Shown here: piece after piece, positions 43,908 through 51,967 of the stretch
How the letters are laid out: the number at the start of each line of letters is the position of its first letter
Numbering within the stretch: position 1 is the stretch's first letter
Source: Flammeovirgaceae bacterium UBA5585
Lineage (GTDB): Bacteria; Bacteroidota; Bacteroidia; Cytophagales; Cyclobacteriaceae
Direction: 5' to 3'
Length of the DNA: 51,967 nt
Assembly (NCBI GenBank): GCA_002425185.1
Contig: DILT01000005.1
Coordinates: forward strand, 1 to 51,967
Notes under the pieces: model-generated
The model's input: only the letters and a program-made list of their open reading frames with translations
Database searches by the model: none
What the model was told of the DNA's origin: nothing
Made by a program: the position numbers and the translations under genes

Positions 43908-45341
43908 ATGAAAAGACCCATTTTCTGGCTGGTGTTGCTGGGTGCAACATTACAGCACTGTGTGGAGGAAGGTCAAGACCTGAATCCCTTAACTGTTCAA
44001 TTTACCTGCATGTTATCAGGACAGAGTCCGGAAGGAGGCAGGCAGCACGGGGAAGAGCCCACTACATTACGCATTAGTCTGGAAGACAATGACGGAAATG
44101 TTGTGTTTACCCTAAAGGAAATTCAACTGCTTAAGCTCGGTGATGCTTACATTACCGAACCGCTTGAATTGTTACAAGGCTATTACAGGATTACTGATTT
44201 TTTACTTGTTGCTGGTAACCAGGTTCAATACGCTACACCAAGACGAGACTCACCGTTAGCCGGGTCAGTAAACAGTCCGTTACCCTTCGGGTTATGGGTA
44301 AGTAAAGGAAGATCTTTAACTGTCACAATGGAAGTGATTGATGTTACACAGCAAGTGCCGGAGGATTTTGGCTACGCCTCATTTTTTATCAATGTGACAA
44401 ATTTGTTTGACATAGCGGTTTTCACTACAAGCGAACAAGGCTATTCGTTAACTGATGCAAAAGTTCGAATTCTTAAAAATGGTGAGGTTGTGAAACTGCC
44501 GATCGGTTTACCTGCTGAGTGGACGACTAATTTTCAGACCAGACAGATTTCCTTTCCTGGCAATCCAGATGATACTTATTTATTGGAAGTAAAGAGAGAA
44601 GGTTATGCTACATACCGGAAATGGTTTGTTCCCAGGGAACTGAAAGCATCATTAGGCAATCTTCCACTAAAAGTTTATCTCGTGCCAGCTGTGTTTACTA
44701 TGTTGGCTTATGCTTATACAGTAAACCCTAATTCTCATAATTTTTCTTTCTTCATAACTGGTCATTCGGGTATTGTTAAAGTGGATTGGGGGGATGGAAC
44801 GAGTGATACCTATAACATAAGCCCATCCAGCATTCAGCTTGATCATAGTTACCCATCAGCTTATACATATTATCCGATTTCGGTTACAGGAGATCTTGAT
44901 ATGATTACAGGTTTTTCTGCATTCTATCAGAACGGTGGTCTAAATACAATCAACGTTCAGGGATTAACAGAATTGAAGGAATTTTCAATGGGATTAAATT
45001 TCTCGCCTAAAGTAATTGATCTTAGTCATAATGCTAAGCTGGAATCAGTTTGGTTACCTGCGTTAATAGATTTGGAAAATCTGATTCTTCCTACTGACGG
45101 CATCTATACGTTTGTCAGTATTAGTGGTCCAAATAAATTTTCTGCGGCTGCGGTCGATAAGATTGTTGACGTTGTATATAAATCTGTGGTTAAAAACAAC
45201 AGGCAAGGTGAATTTACATTATCAACAAACTGGATTCCTGAAGAGGCTACCCTGTTAGGTCCTCCCTCAGCCGAATCGTTAGTTAAATTGCGCAGGCTAC
45301 GCGATGAATATAACTGGGTAATTTTCCCTGACGAATTATAG
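43908..45341 (+). CDS. Possible lipoprotein with PKD-like and leucine-rich-like C-terminus
   Basis: The product is 477 residues from ATG 43908; an in-frame TTG 24 bases earlier is rejected. The N-terminus MKRPIFWLVLLGATLQHC is a basic-hydrophobic signal ending in Cys, a loose lipoprotein-type site. Residues of about 25-260 form an unrecognised beta-rich domain. Residues of about 265-330 carry a PKD-like FFITGHSGIVKVDWGDGTSD motif. The last 130 residues contain short leucine-rich-like turns (LTELKEFSMGLNF, VIDLSHNAKLESVWLPAL). It is followed by a strong terminator-like hairpin. I do not assign a function; an outer-membrane surface lipoprotein is a reasonable guess. Confidence 0.75.
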   Translation: MKRPIFWLVLLGATLQHCVEEGQDLNPLTVQFTCMLSGQSPEGGRQHGEEPTTLRISLEDNDGNVVFTLKEIQLLKLGDAYITEPLELLQGYYRITDFLLVAGNQVQYATPRRDSPLAGSVNSPLPFGLWVSKGRSLTVTMEVIDVTQQVPEDFGYASFFINVTNLFDIAVFTTSEQGYSLTDAKVRILKNGEVVKLPIGLPAEWTTNFQTRQISFPGNPDDTYLLEVKREGYATYRKWFVPRELKASLGNLPLKVYLVPAVFTMLAYAYTVNPNSHNFSFFITGHSGIVKVDWGDGTSDTYNISPSSIQLDHSYPSAYTYYPISVTGDLDMITGFSAFYQNGGLNTINVQGLTELKEFSMGLNFSPKVIDLSHNAKLESVWLPALIDLENLILPTDGIYTFVSISGPNKFSAAAVDKIVDVVYKSVVKNNRQGEFTLSTNWIPEEATLLGPPSAESLVKLRRLRDEYNWVIFPDEL

Positions 45342-45347
45342 AATACA

Positions 45348-45400
45348 GGCTGTCTCAAGGTCAGTTCAATTAGAAACCTGAGTTTGACCTTGAGACAGCC
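45348..45400. terminator. Strong bidirectional terminator-like hairpin
   Basis: A perfect 16-base stem (GGCTGTCTCAAGGTCA at 45348-45363, complement at 45385-45400) encloses a 21-base loop, only 6 bases after the stop of the lipoprotein-like gene and 19 bases before the convergent PorP/SprF-SPOR gene end. On the plus strand it is followed by GTTTAATT. The wording resembles some insertion-sequence ends, but no transposase is present. Confidence 0.7.
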
Positions 45401-45419
45401 GTTTAATTAATATGCCTTT

Positions 45420-46772
45420 CTACTTAACCAATAGAATCCATGTATCTCTAAAGTAGAACCTGCTTTTTGCACGGTATTCATCACGCACGGTTCTGGCTTC
45501 TTCTAATGTTGTAAAGGTACCCACATGTACATAGCTGAAATTTCTGAGAGCTGAATACGTTACTATGGCAGGGTACCCATTGGCCTTTAATTCATTGGCG
45601 TATTTATTGGCATTGGTACCGTATTTGAATGCGCCCACAATAACGTAATAGCCAGGCGGTAAATCTGATTTTTCTTCTACAACTTTTTCTACCGGTTTAG
45701 GCTCCTCCGTTTTTATTTCCTGGGTTACTATCGGTTGTTGCACGGGTACCTCTTCTTTAGGCTGCTCCACTGCGGCTGGTATTTCCTGGGGTTCAGTTTT
45801 CTCGGTTACTTTTTCTTGTTTAGCGGGCTCCTCCACCGGCAATGTTGCTTTTGTCGTTGGTGTAGGTCGGCTCACCTGTTTTTTACCCAGGCGTAAGCTT
45901 ACATGCAGTTCGTGCGATCCTGTGCCAAAACCCTCCACGACATCCGGAGCAAATTCGTAGGCATAACCTACTCGTAGTTTTTCTTTAAGGAAGAATCCTA
46001 TAAAGGCCGAAGGTCCGTAATCCTGTCTGTAAGAACCTCCTGCCCAAAGCAGGTTATCAATTTTTAAAACTCCTAATACCTCAAATTGACTTTCTTTTAT
46101 TGCATTTGTTCGATACATAAAGTAAGGTTCAAAGGCAAGTCGGTCACCGAATTTGAAATTGTAACTGATGGAAGAGAAGGTATTTTTCAATGCATCGAAC
46201 TCGGGCTTATTAAAAGCATCTTCTGAAATAACTTTGGTGGCAAACAGGCTGGGCAAGGCAAATCCTATTTTCAAATTGTTAAATTGATAGTGCATACCAA
46301 ATTGCCCATCAAGGTTAGAGGTATTGGAATTGGTCAACGAGGGGTCAGTAGGGTCGTCTGCTTTACTTAAATCAACGCGGCTCATGGAGTACCCCATCGA
46401 TAAACCAAAACCAACTTTATGATTTACTTCCGTGCTTCTTCCCAAGTAGACCTGGTAGGCAAAAGAAGCAGCACCTGTATTAGTCTGCAGTACACCTGCC
46501 TGGTCGTTGTATACATTTACTGCCCAGCCCATTTTATAATTAACCGGCATTTGTAGATTAGCGGTTATCGTGGTTGGTGCACCTTCAAACTGTGCCCATT
46601 GCTTTCGGAAGTTCAGGTTTAGTTCACTATAACCATTTGGAGCAATAAACGAGGGATTTAGTAAATACGGGTTAAGGAAATAGTGATTATAGATAAGGTT
46701 TTGTTGAGCCGCTGTTGGGCGCACCAAAACCATAAAGAGCGTGAAAACTATGAGGGGTCTTAAGAATGTCAT
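45420..46772 (-). CDS. PorP/SprF family membrane protein fused to a SPOR domain
   Basis: The 450-residue protein has a signal peptide (LIVFTLFMVLVRPTAAQ) and a PorP/SprF barrel domain of about 280 residues: YNHYFLNPYLLNPSFIAPNG, then the LNFRKQWAQFEG block with the family RxQW. The barrel appears to end around FGTGSHELHVSLRLGKK. A Pro/Glu/Lys/Thr-rich linker (residues of about 305-370) leads to a C-terminal SPOR domain of about 75 residues (GYYVIVGAFKYGTNANKYAN, YVHVGTFTTLEEAR). SPOR domains bind denuded peptidoglycan strands, so this fusion could tether the outer-membrane secretion partner to the cell wall. Typical PorP/SprF proteins are about 330 residues and lack SPOR. It starts 6 bases after the stop of a giant type B cargo gene, in the same order as at the left end of the window. 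Confidence 0.85.
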   Translation of the reverse strand: MTFLRPLIVFTLFMVLVRPTAAQQNLIYNHYFLNPYLLNPSFIAPNGYSELNLNFRKQWAQFEGAPTTITANLQMPVNYKMGWAVNVYNDQAGVLQTNTGAASFAYQVYLGRSTEVNHKVGFGLSMGYSMSRVDLSKADDPTDPSLTNSNTSNLDGQFGMHYQFNNLKIGFALPSLFATKVISEDAFNKPEFDALKNTFSSISYNFKFGDRLAFEPYFMYRTNAIKESQFEVLGVLKIDNLLWAGGSYRQDYGPSAFIGFFLKEKLRVGYAYEFAPDVVEGFGTGSHELHVSLRLGKKQVSRPTPTTKATLPVEEPAKQEKVTEKTEPQEIPAAVEQPKEEVPVQQPIVTQEIKTEEPKPVEKVVEEKSDLPPGYYVIVGAFKYGTNANKYANELKANGYPAIVTYSALRNFSYVHVGTFTTLEEARTVRDEYRAKSRFYFRDTWILLVK

Positions 46773-46778
46773 GTCAAG

Positions 46779-49700
46779 CTATCGGATTAAGGTTACCGAC
46801 CCATTTAATGGCTTTTTATCAGGACATCGAATTACGTAAAAATAAACGCCCTGTGGAAGTAGCGAGCCATTAAAAGTTCCATTCCATTCGGTTGTATATC
46901 CTTTAGATGAATACACTTTTTGTCCCTGGCGGTTAAAAATCTCGACAAAGCAGTCATCAATCAAATCGGCATTGTTAATATGCCAGGTTTCGGTTGAAAT
47001 GTCACCTTTACCATCGGGTGAGAATGTTTTAGTAGGCTTTACTACTGGATCTTCTTCGCGAACCTGCAGGTTTACAATGTCATTTGCGGCTAATCCCTCA
47101 CCATCTGTAACGGTTACCGTGAATTGATACATGCCGGGGATAAGGTTAGTCAACTCCAGAAAAGTTGTATCATTTGGATTGATCGTTACCAACGTTCCTG
47201 CGTTTTGTGTCCATAAATAAGACGAAATAATTCCATCGGGATCGGAGGCATTGACTGTAATTTTAATTGAATTAGTTGGGAGTTGGATCATGCGATCGCC
47301 TCCTGCATCAACAACGGGTGGTAAATTTGATGGCTGTGCAGGAAAAACATGAACCGTTGCATTGTCGGAATTTGTTAACCCGTCATTATCGGTAGCGGTT
47401 AATTGAAAAACATATATCCCTTCAATTAAATTGGAAAGCGATAAAGTAGTGGTTGTATTTCCATTCATGGTAACGGCAGGACCGGAAAGTTTTGTCCAGC
47501 TAACAGAGGCGATGGTTCCATCATCGGTAGCGCTACCCGTTAGCACTGCGGTAGTAAGTGGTAAAACAACATTAATATCGGCTCCTGCACTAACCGTTGG
47601 AGGAAGATTGGTAGTAGCAGGTAAAACAGTTACCAAAACCTGACTTGATCCGGTAGCGCCAAGATCATCTGTAACGGTTAGCCTGAATTGGTAGGTACCC
47701 TCAACCATATTGGTAACGGTTAACGAAGCGGTATTTTCATTGGCTAAGGTGCAGGATGGTCCACTCAATTTAGCCCAACTATACCCTGCAATGGTGCCAT
47801 CCGGATCGTTACCGGTTCCGTTGAGGATTACACTGTTGGTTGGAAGTTTTATGGTTTGGTTTGAACCTGCGTTGGCAAAAGGTGCTTGATTAACGGATGC
47901 AGCATTTACCGTTACCAGCGCATCTGCTGATCCGGTAGCCGACTGATTATCCGTAGCGGTAAACCTGAAGCGGTAAACTCCTTCAACAAGGTTATTGACG
48001 GTAAGCAAGGTTGTAGTAGCATTTACCAATACAGCACCGGCCGGCCCGCTCACCTGGGTCCATACACGGGTGACAATCGTTCCGTCCGGATCACTGGCAC
48101 TACCCGAAAGTTGAACGGTGTTGATGGGTAAGAAAATGGTTTTATCAGGCCCAGCGCTAACTACAGGAGGTTGATTTACGGAAGCCGGATTTACCGTAAT
48201 GGTCATATCATCGGTAGCGATGGCCCCAAGGTTGTCCGTCACCTGTAACCTGAATGTGTAAATACCTTCCACCAGGTTTGACACGGAAAGGGTAGGGTTA
48301 GTTACTGCACCCAATGTTACGGTTGGTCCTGAAACTTTGGCCCATAAATAGGAAGCAATAGAACCATCGGCATCACTGCCTGAACCATTAATGTTTGCGG
48401 TGTTGGTGGGTAGGGTGATAACTAGATTAGGTCCTGCATTTGCAATGGGGGGTTGGTTTACAGAAGCCGCATTTACGGTAACGGTAACATCGTCATTGCT
48501 GGTTGCTCCTTTATCATCTGTAACGGTCAATCTCAAAACATAAATACCCTCAACCATATCAGCAACAGAGAGTGTAGCATTATCTGTATTGGTTAGCGTT
48601 GCAGTCGGGCCACTTTGTTTGGTCCACTGATAAGAAACTACAATACCATCGGCATCGCTACCGGAGCCAAACAGGGTGATACTATTGACAGGTAAGGTTA
48701 GCACCTGGTCGGGCCCCGCAAAAGCCTGAGGGGGTTGATTAACTGCGGCCGGTAAAACGGTTACCGTAGTTTGCGCAGATGCAGTAAGCCCCTCATTGTC
48801 AGTAACCGTAAGCCGGAACACATAAATGCCTTCCACCAGATTGCTAACAGATGCAGTGGGAAAACTTGTATTGGCTAGTGTGGCGGCAGGTCCGCTGATC
48901 TGACTCCACAGGTACGATGCAATTGATCCGTCCGGATCTGAGCCTGAACCGTTAAGGTTGGTAGAATTAACAGGAAGGGTAAGGGTTTGATTTGAGCCGG
49001 CAGAAGCAATGGGAGGTTGATTAACTGCGGCTGGATTTACGGTTAATGTTACATTACTGGAACCCGTTGCTCCATCATTGTCAGTAACCGTAAGCCGGAA
49101 AGTATAAGAGCCCGCTGAAGGAACCGTTACAGTCAGGGTTGGTGTAGTTGAATTGGAAAGAGTTGCAGCTGTGCCGGTGATTTGTACCCACGCGTAACTC
49201 ACAATAGTACCATCGGGATCAACTCCTGAACCTGTAAAGTTCGTAGAATTGGTAGGCAGAGTAATCGACTTGTTGGAGCCGGCATTGGCGATAGGCGATT
49301 GGTTAGTTGCTGATTGCACAACAACATTTACCTCGTCAAACGCTGTTAATCCTTCATTATCAGTAACGGTTATCCTGAATGTATAGGTTCCTTGAATCAG
49401 GTTGCTTGCTGTTAAGGATGCTGTCGTGGCACCGCTTAACGTAGGGCTTGCCGGCCCGGAAATATAAGTCCATAAATAAGATGCAATGGTGCCATCAGGA
49501 TCTGATGCAACAGCATTCAGGTTAGCCGTTGAGGTTGGCAGGGTAATAGTTTGGTCTGCCGGGGCAGTAACTACCGGAGGTTGATTGGCAGCGAAAACAA
49601 AAACATTTACTTCATCGGATGCCGTGGCCCCCTGGTTATCGGTTACCGTTATACGGAACACATAAGTGCCTAATTGCAAGTCATTCAAGGAAAAATTTGC

Positions 49701-51967
49701 CGTTGTATTACCTGTGCCTGCAAAAGTTGGTCCACTGATTTTTAGCCACTGATAAGAGGCTATTGATCCGTCAGGGTCACTTGCCGTGGCCTGAAGTATA
49801 GTACTGTTAGCGGGTAGTGTGAGGCTGACATCTGCTCCGGCATTTACAATAGGAGATTGATTTATGGCAGCCGGCAAAACGGTTAAGTTCATTTGATCAA
49901 ATGCGGTTGCGCTCTGGTTATCAGTAACGGTTAGCCTGAAAACATAGCTTCCCTCTACAAGTCCCGAAGCGGTAAGATTAGCCGTGGTCTGATTGGTAAG
50001 TGTAGCTGCCGGTCCACTCTGTTTTGTCCAGCTATAGGTACTAATGGTTCCATCCGCGTCCGTTCCGGATCCATTGATCACGATGGAGTTAGTGGGTAAC
50101 GTAATCGATCGGTCGGGTCCTGCATTAGCCACAGGAGTCACATTTACCGGGGCAGCATTTACCGTCACGGTAACATTCGCAAAACCCGTTGCTCCGTTAT
50201 TATCAGTAACGGTAAGCCGGAAAGTATATACACCTTGTATTAAGTTACTTACAGTGACTGTGGGTGAGGTAGCATTCGTTAAGGTTGCAGTATTTGGTCC
50301 ATTAACTTGTGTCCATAAATATCCGGTTATTGAACCATCCGGATCACTTCCTGATCCTACAATGTTTGTTGAGTTAGTCGGTAGGGTAAGTGTAAGGTTT
50401 GCTCCGGCATTAGCAACAGGTGATTGATTTGTGCCTACCACGGTAACAGTAGCCTCTTCAAATGCTGTGGCTCCACTATTGTCAGTTACGGTAAGACGTA
50501 CTACATAAATACCCGCCACCAGGCTTGACATGGTCAAGTTCTGGGTAGTGGTATTGGTGAGCGTGGCTGTTGGTCCGCTTATTTTTGTCCACAGGTATGA
50601 GGCAATCCAACCGTCAGTATCACTTCCCCAACCATTTAACGTAACGGTAGTGGTAGGCAAATTAACCGTTTTGTTACCACCGGTATGTGCGGTAGGAAGT
50701 TGATTGACTGCCGCTGGATTAACGGTAACATTTACATCATCAGATCCGGTGGCTCCTAAATTGTCTGTAACGGTAAGCCTGAAAACATAATTTCCTTGAA
50801 CAAGATTACTTAAAATAAGAGTGGAGGTTGTTGTGCCTCCTAATGTAGCAGCGGGACCACTTACTTTTGTCCAGAGGTAAGTTGAAATTGATCCATCAGG
50901 ATCTGAACCACTTCCTACCAGATTCAGGGAGTTTGTGGGTAGGGTAATCGTTCTATCTGCACCGGCATTGGCAACTGGATTTTGATTACCGCTAAAAACT
51001 GAAATTTTAACATCGTCAAAGCCAGTCTGTGAAGCACTATTCGTTGCTGTAAGTCTAAATGTATAAACTCCTTCAACCAGGTTCGACAACGACAAAGTAG
51101 GAGTGTTGGCATTGGTCATGGTAGCGGCAGGTCCACTTACTTTGGTCCATACATATGATGTGATAGATCCTGTAGTAGTTGAGGCTGCTCCGTTAACCGT
51201 AGTTGAGTTTGTGGGCAAGGAAAGATTTTTATCAGGTCCGGCATTTACAGCAACACCTTGTTTAACTTTTCCCATCATCCATTCATATACGTTTGGCGTA
51301 TGCAAAGAATTATCTGTCCGGTATGCGTAGTTCCATGCATCGTGCCACACACCAGGGTATATCGTATAAATAGGTGGTGGAATAATGGCTGGTGTGCAGG
51401 CATTAATAGCATTAATCATATTCGTGGTTCTTGAAATCGGAACCACCGAATCTGCATCTCCATGAAATGCCCATATGGGTATATTGTTCGACCGATAGGT
51501 ACAGGCCCAGGAAAGAGTATTGTAGCCACCACAAATAGGGGCTAATGCAGCCACTTTTTGAGGAAAGTTATAAGCATATTCCCACGCTCCGCCACCACCT
51601 AAGCTTAAGCCGGTGATGTAAATTCTTGATGGGTCAACACGTAAGTATGTTCGGACGTGTTCAACAACCTCATCCATATACCATACTGGCCAAAATCCAA
51701 AGCTGGCCTTCAATTGAGGGGATATTAAAATGAAAGGGAATTTATATCCCTCAACTACATAGCGTGGTGGACCATTGTATGCAACCATAGGTAGATCTGT
51801 GGTTCCATTACCTCTTTCGCCCATTCCATGAAAGAATATAACAATTGGATAATTGTTTGAATTTGAGTTATAGTCTGGGGGAAGGTATTCGTAATATCCA
51901 ATCTGGCTGGTGGGTGTTATTTTTGCAGTTTGGTTTTGTGCCAAGAGTGGAGTTGCTGAAATAAATA
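46779..51967 (-). CDS. Giant secreted esterase with 15 PKD repeats and T9SS type B domain (5' partial)
   Basis: The frame runs to the end of the window; residues before the first possible start read FISATPLLAQ, the end of a signal peptide, so the true start lies outside. Residue numbers count from the TTG codon at 51944. The hydrolase domain (residues of about 1-220) has S114 in GLSLGGG, D165 in HGDADSVVP and H201 in VWHDAWN. Fifteen PKD-like repeats follow, each with a AGPDxxITLPTN-like start, an SDPDGxIxSYLW core and a TFRLTVTDNxG end. The C-terminal domain (KPTKTFSPDGKGD to SVTLIR) is the gliding-motility-associated T9SS type B domain. The PorP/SprF-SPOR gene is 6 bases downstream and is probably its secretion partner. 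The enzyme probably acts on the cell surface, with the PKD array as a long stalk; the substrate is unknown. Confidence 0.88.
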   Translation of the reverse strand, partial: FISATPLLAQNQTAKITPTSQIGYYEYLPPDYNSNSNNYPIVIFFHGMGERGNGTTDLPMVAYNGPPRYVVEGYKFPFILISPQLKASFGFWPVWYMDEVVEHVRTYLRVDPSRIYITGLSLGGGGAWEYAYNFPQKVAALAPICGGYNTLSWACTYRSNNIPIWAFHGDADSVVPISRTTNMINAINACTPAIIPPPIYTIYPGVWHDAWNYAYRTDNSLHTPNVYEWMMGKVKQGVAVNAGPDKNLSLPTNSTTVNGAASTTTGSITSYVWTKVSGPAATMTNANTPTLSLSNLVEGVYTFRLTATNSASQTGFDDVKISVFSGNQNPVANAGADRTITLPTNSLNLVGSGSDPDGSISTYLWTKVSGPAATLGGTTTSTLILSNLVQGNYVFRLTVTDNLGATGSDDVNVTVNPAAVNQLPTAHTGGNKTVNLPTTTVTLNGWGSDTDGWIASYLWTKISGPTATLTNTTTQNLTMSSLVAGIYVVRLTVTDNSGATAFEEATVTVVGTNQSPVANAGANLTLTLPTNSTNIVGSGSDPDGSITGYLWTQVNGPNTATLTNATSPTVTVSNLIQGVYTFRLTVTDNNGATGFANVTVTVNAAPVNVTPVANAGPDRSITLPTNSIVINGSGTDADGTISTYSWTKQSGPAATLTNQTTANLTASGLVEGSYVFRLTVTDNQSATAFDQMNLTVLPAAINQSPIVNAGADVSLTLPANSTILQATASDPDGSIASYQWLKISGPTFAGTGNTTANFSLNDLQLGTYVFRITVTDNQGATASDEVNVFVFAANQPPVVTAPADQTITLPTSTANLNAVASDPDGTIASYLWTYISGPASPTLSGATTASLTASNLIQGTYTFRITVTDNEGLTAFDEVNVVVQSATNQSPIANAGSNKSITLPTNSTNFTGSGVDPDGTIVSYAWVQITGTAATLSNSTTPTLTVTVPSAGSYTFRLTVTDNDGATGSSNVTLTVNPAAVNQPPIASAGSNQTLTLPVNSTNLNGSGSDPDGSIASYLWSQISGPAATLANTSFPTASVSNLVEGIYVFRLTVTDNEGLTASAQTTVTVLPAAVNQPPQAFAGPDQVLTLPVNSITLFGSGSDADGIVVSYQWTKQSGPTATLTNTDNATLSVADMVEGIYVLRLTVTDDKGATSNDDVTVTVNAASVNQPPIANAGPNLVITLPTNTANINGSGSDADGSIASYLWAKVSGPTVTLGAVTNPTLSVSNLVEGIYTFRLQVTDNLGAIATDDMTITVNPASVNQPPVVSAGPDKTIFLPINTVQLSGSASDPDGTIVTRVWTQVSGPAGAVLVNATTTLLTVNNLVEGVYRFRFTATDNQSATGSADALVTVNAASVNQAPFANAGSNQTIKLPTNSVILNGTGNDPDGTIAGYSWAKLSGPSCTLANENTASLTVTNMVEGTYQFRLTVTDDLGATGSSQVLVTVLPATTNLPPTVSAGADINVVLPLTTAVLTGSATDDGTIASVSWTKLSGPAVTMNGNTTTTLSLSNLIEGIYVFQLTATDNDGLTNSDNATVHVFPAQPSNLPPVVDAGGDRMIQLPTNSIKITVNASDPDGIISSYLWTQNAGTLVTINPNDTTFLELTNLIPGMYQFTVTVTDGEGLAANDIVNLQVREEDPVVKPTKTFSPDGKGDISTETWHINNADLIDDCFVEIFNRQGQKVYSSKGYTTEWNGTFNGSLLPQGVYFYVIRCPDKKPLNGSVTLIR
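47060..51260 (-). repeat. 15-unit PKD domain repeat array (about 276-285 bp per unit)
   Basis: Fifteen in-frame copies of a PKD-type domain were counted from the AGxxxxxxLPxN starts. Measured unit lengths between the DPDG codons of successive units near 50901, 50619, 50343 and 50058 are 282, 276 and 285 bases. The array is therefore less uniform than the left-end adhesin array. End coordinates are approximate. Confidence 0.85.

Noticed and set aside
45348..45400. Insertion-sequence terminal repeats, because GGCTGTCTCA-type words occur at some IS ends
   Set aside because: The arms enclose only 21 bases with no transposase, and the position between convergent gene ends is that of a terminator.

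Overview
The window looks like the chromosome of a gliding or aerobic Bacteroidota bacterium, most likely Cytophagales-like (inference, no phylogeny was run). The evidence is type IX secretion system (T9SS) hardware and cargo: PorP/SprF-type outer membrane proteins, C-terminal sorting domains of both type A (Por secretion tail) and type B (gliding-motility-associated), and TAnnTTTG-type promoter boxes. No ribosomal RNA, tRNA, CRISPR array, transposase or phage module was seen.

Layout. 1-7.9 kb (+): the 3' part of a giant cadherin-like, T9SS type B adhesin, then a PorP/SprF protein and a PD40/OmpA-like protein. 7.9-11.8 kb (-): a tight five-gene operon of carbamoyltransferase, a 49-residue DUF5989-type membrane peptide, an SxtJ-type membrane protein, a UbiA-type polyprenyl-phosphate phosphoribosyltransferase and a HAD phosphatase. 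12-24.8 kb: an exopolysaccharide/O-antigen locus with a Wzz/GumC-like co-polymerase, Wzx flippase, Wzy/WaaL-like protein, half-size TolC-like protein, acyltransferase, two GT-C-like membrane proteins, and a DprE1/DprE2-like epimerase pair. 25-27 kb (-): a methyltransferase and an SGNH esterase. 27-38.2 kb (-): two T9SS type A secreted esterases; the sorting tail of one is split off by an apparent frameshift. 38.5-39.2 kb: a HigBA-type toxin-antitoxin pair. 39.3-43.6 kb (+): GT2 glycosyltransferase, DegT aminotransferase, NeuD-like acetyltransferase and a membrane SGNH protein, probably making and decorating an N-acylated amino sugar. 43.9-45.3 kb (+): a possible lipoprotein. 45.4-51.97 kb (-): a PorP/SprF-SPOR fusion and a giant esterase with 15 PKD repeats and a type B sorting domain, whose start lies outside the window.

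How it fits together. UbiA, HAD, DprE1-like and DprE2-like proteins are the enzyme set that in mycobacteria turns phosphoribosyl pyrophosphate and a polyprenyl phosphate into polyprenyl-phosphoryl-D-arabinofuranose. Finding all four around a Wzx/Wzy-type locus, with two GT-C-like membrane proteins that could use such a lipid-linked donor, suggests a pentofuranose-containing surface glycan, possibly also carbamoylated, O-acylated and methylated. This is the most unusual system in the window. The flanking T9SS cargo and PorP/SprF genes make it possible that the glycan shares the cell surface with, or anchors, secreted proteins; that link is inference from proximity only.
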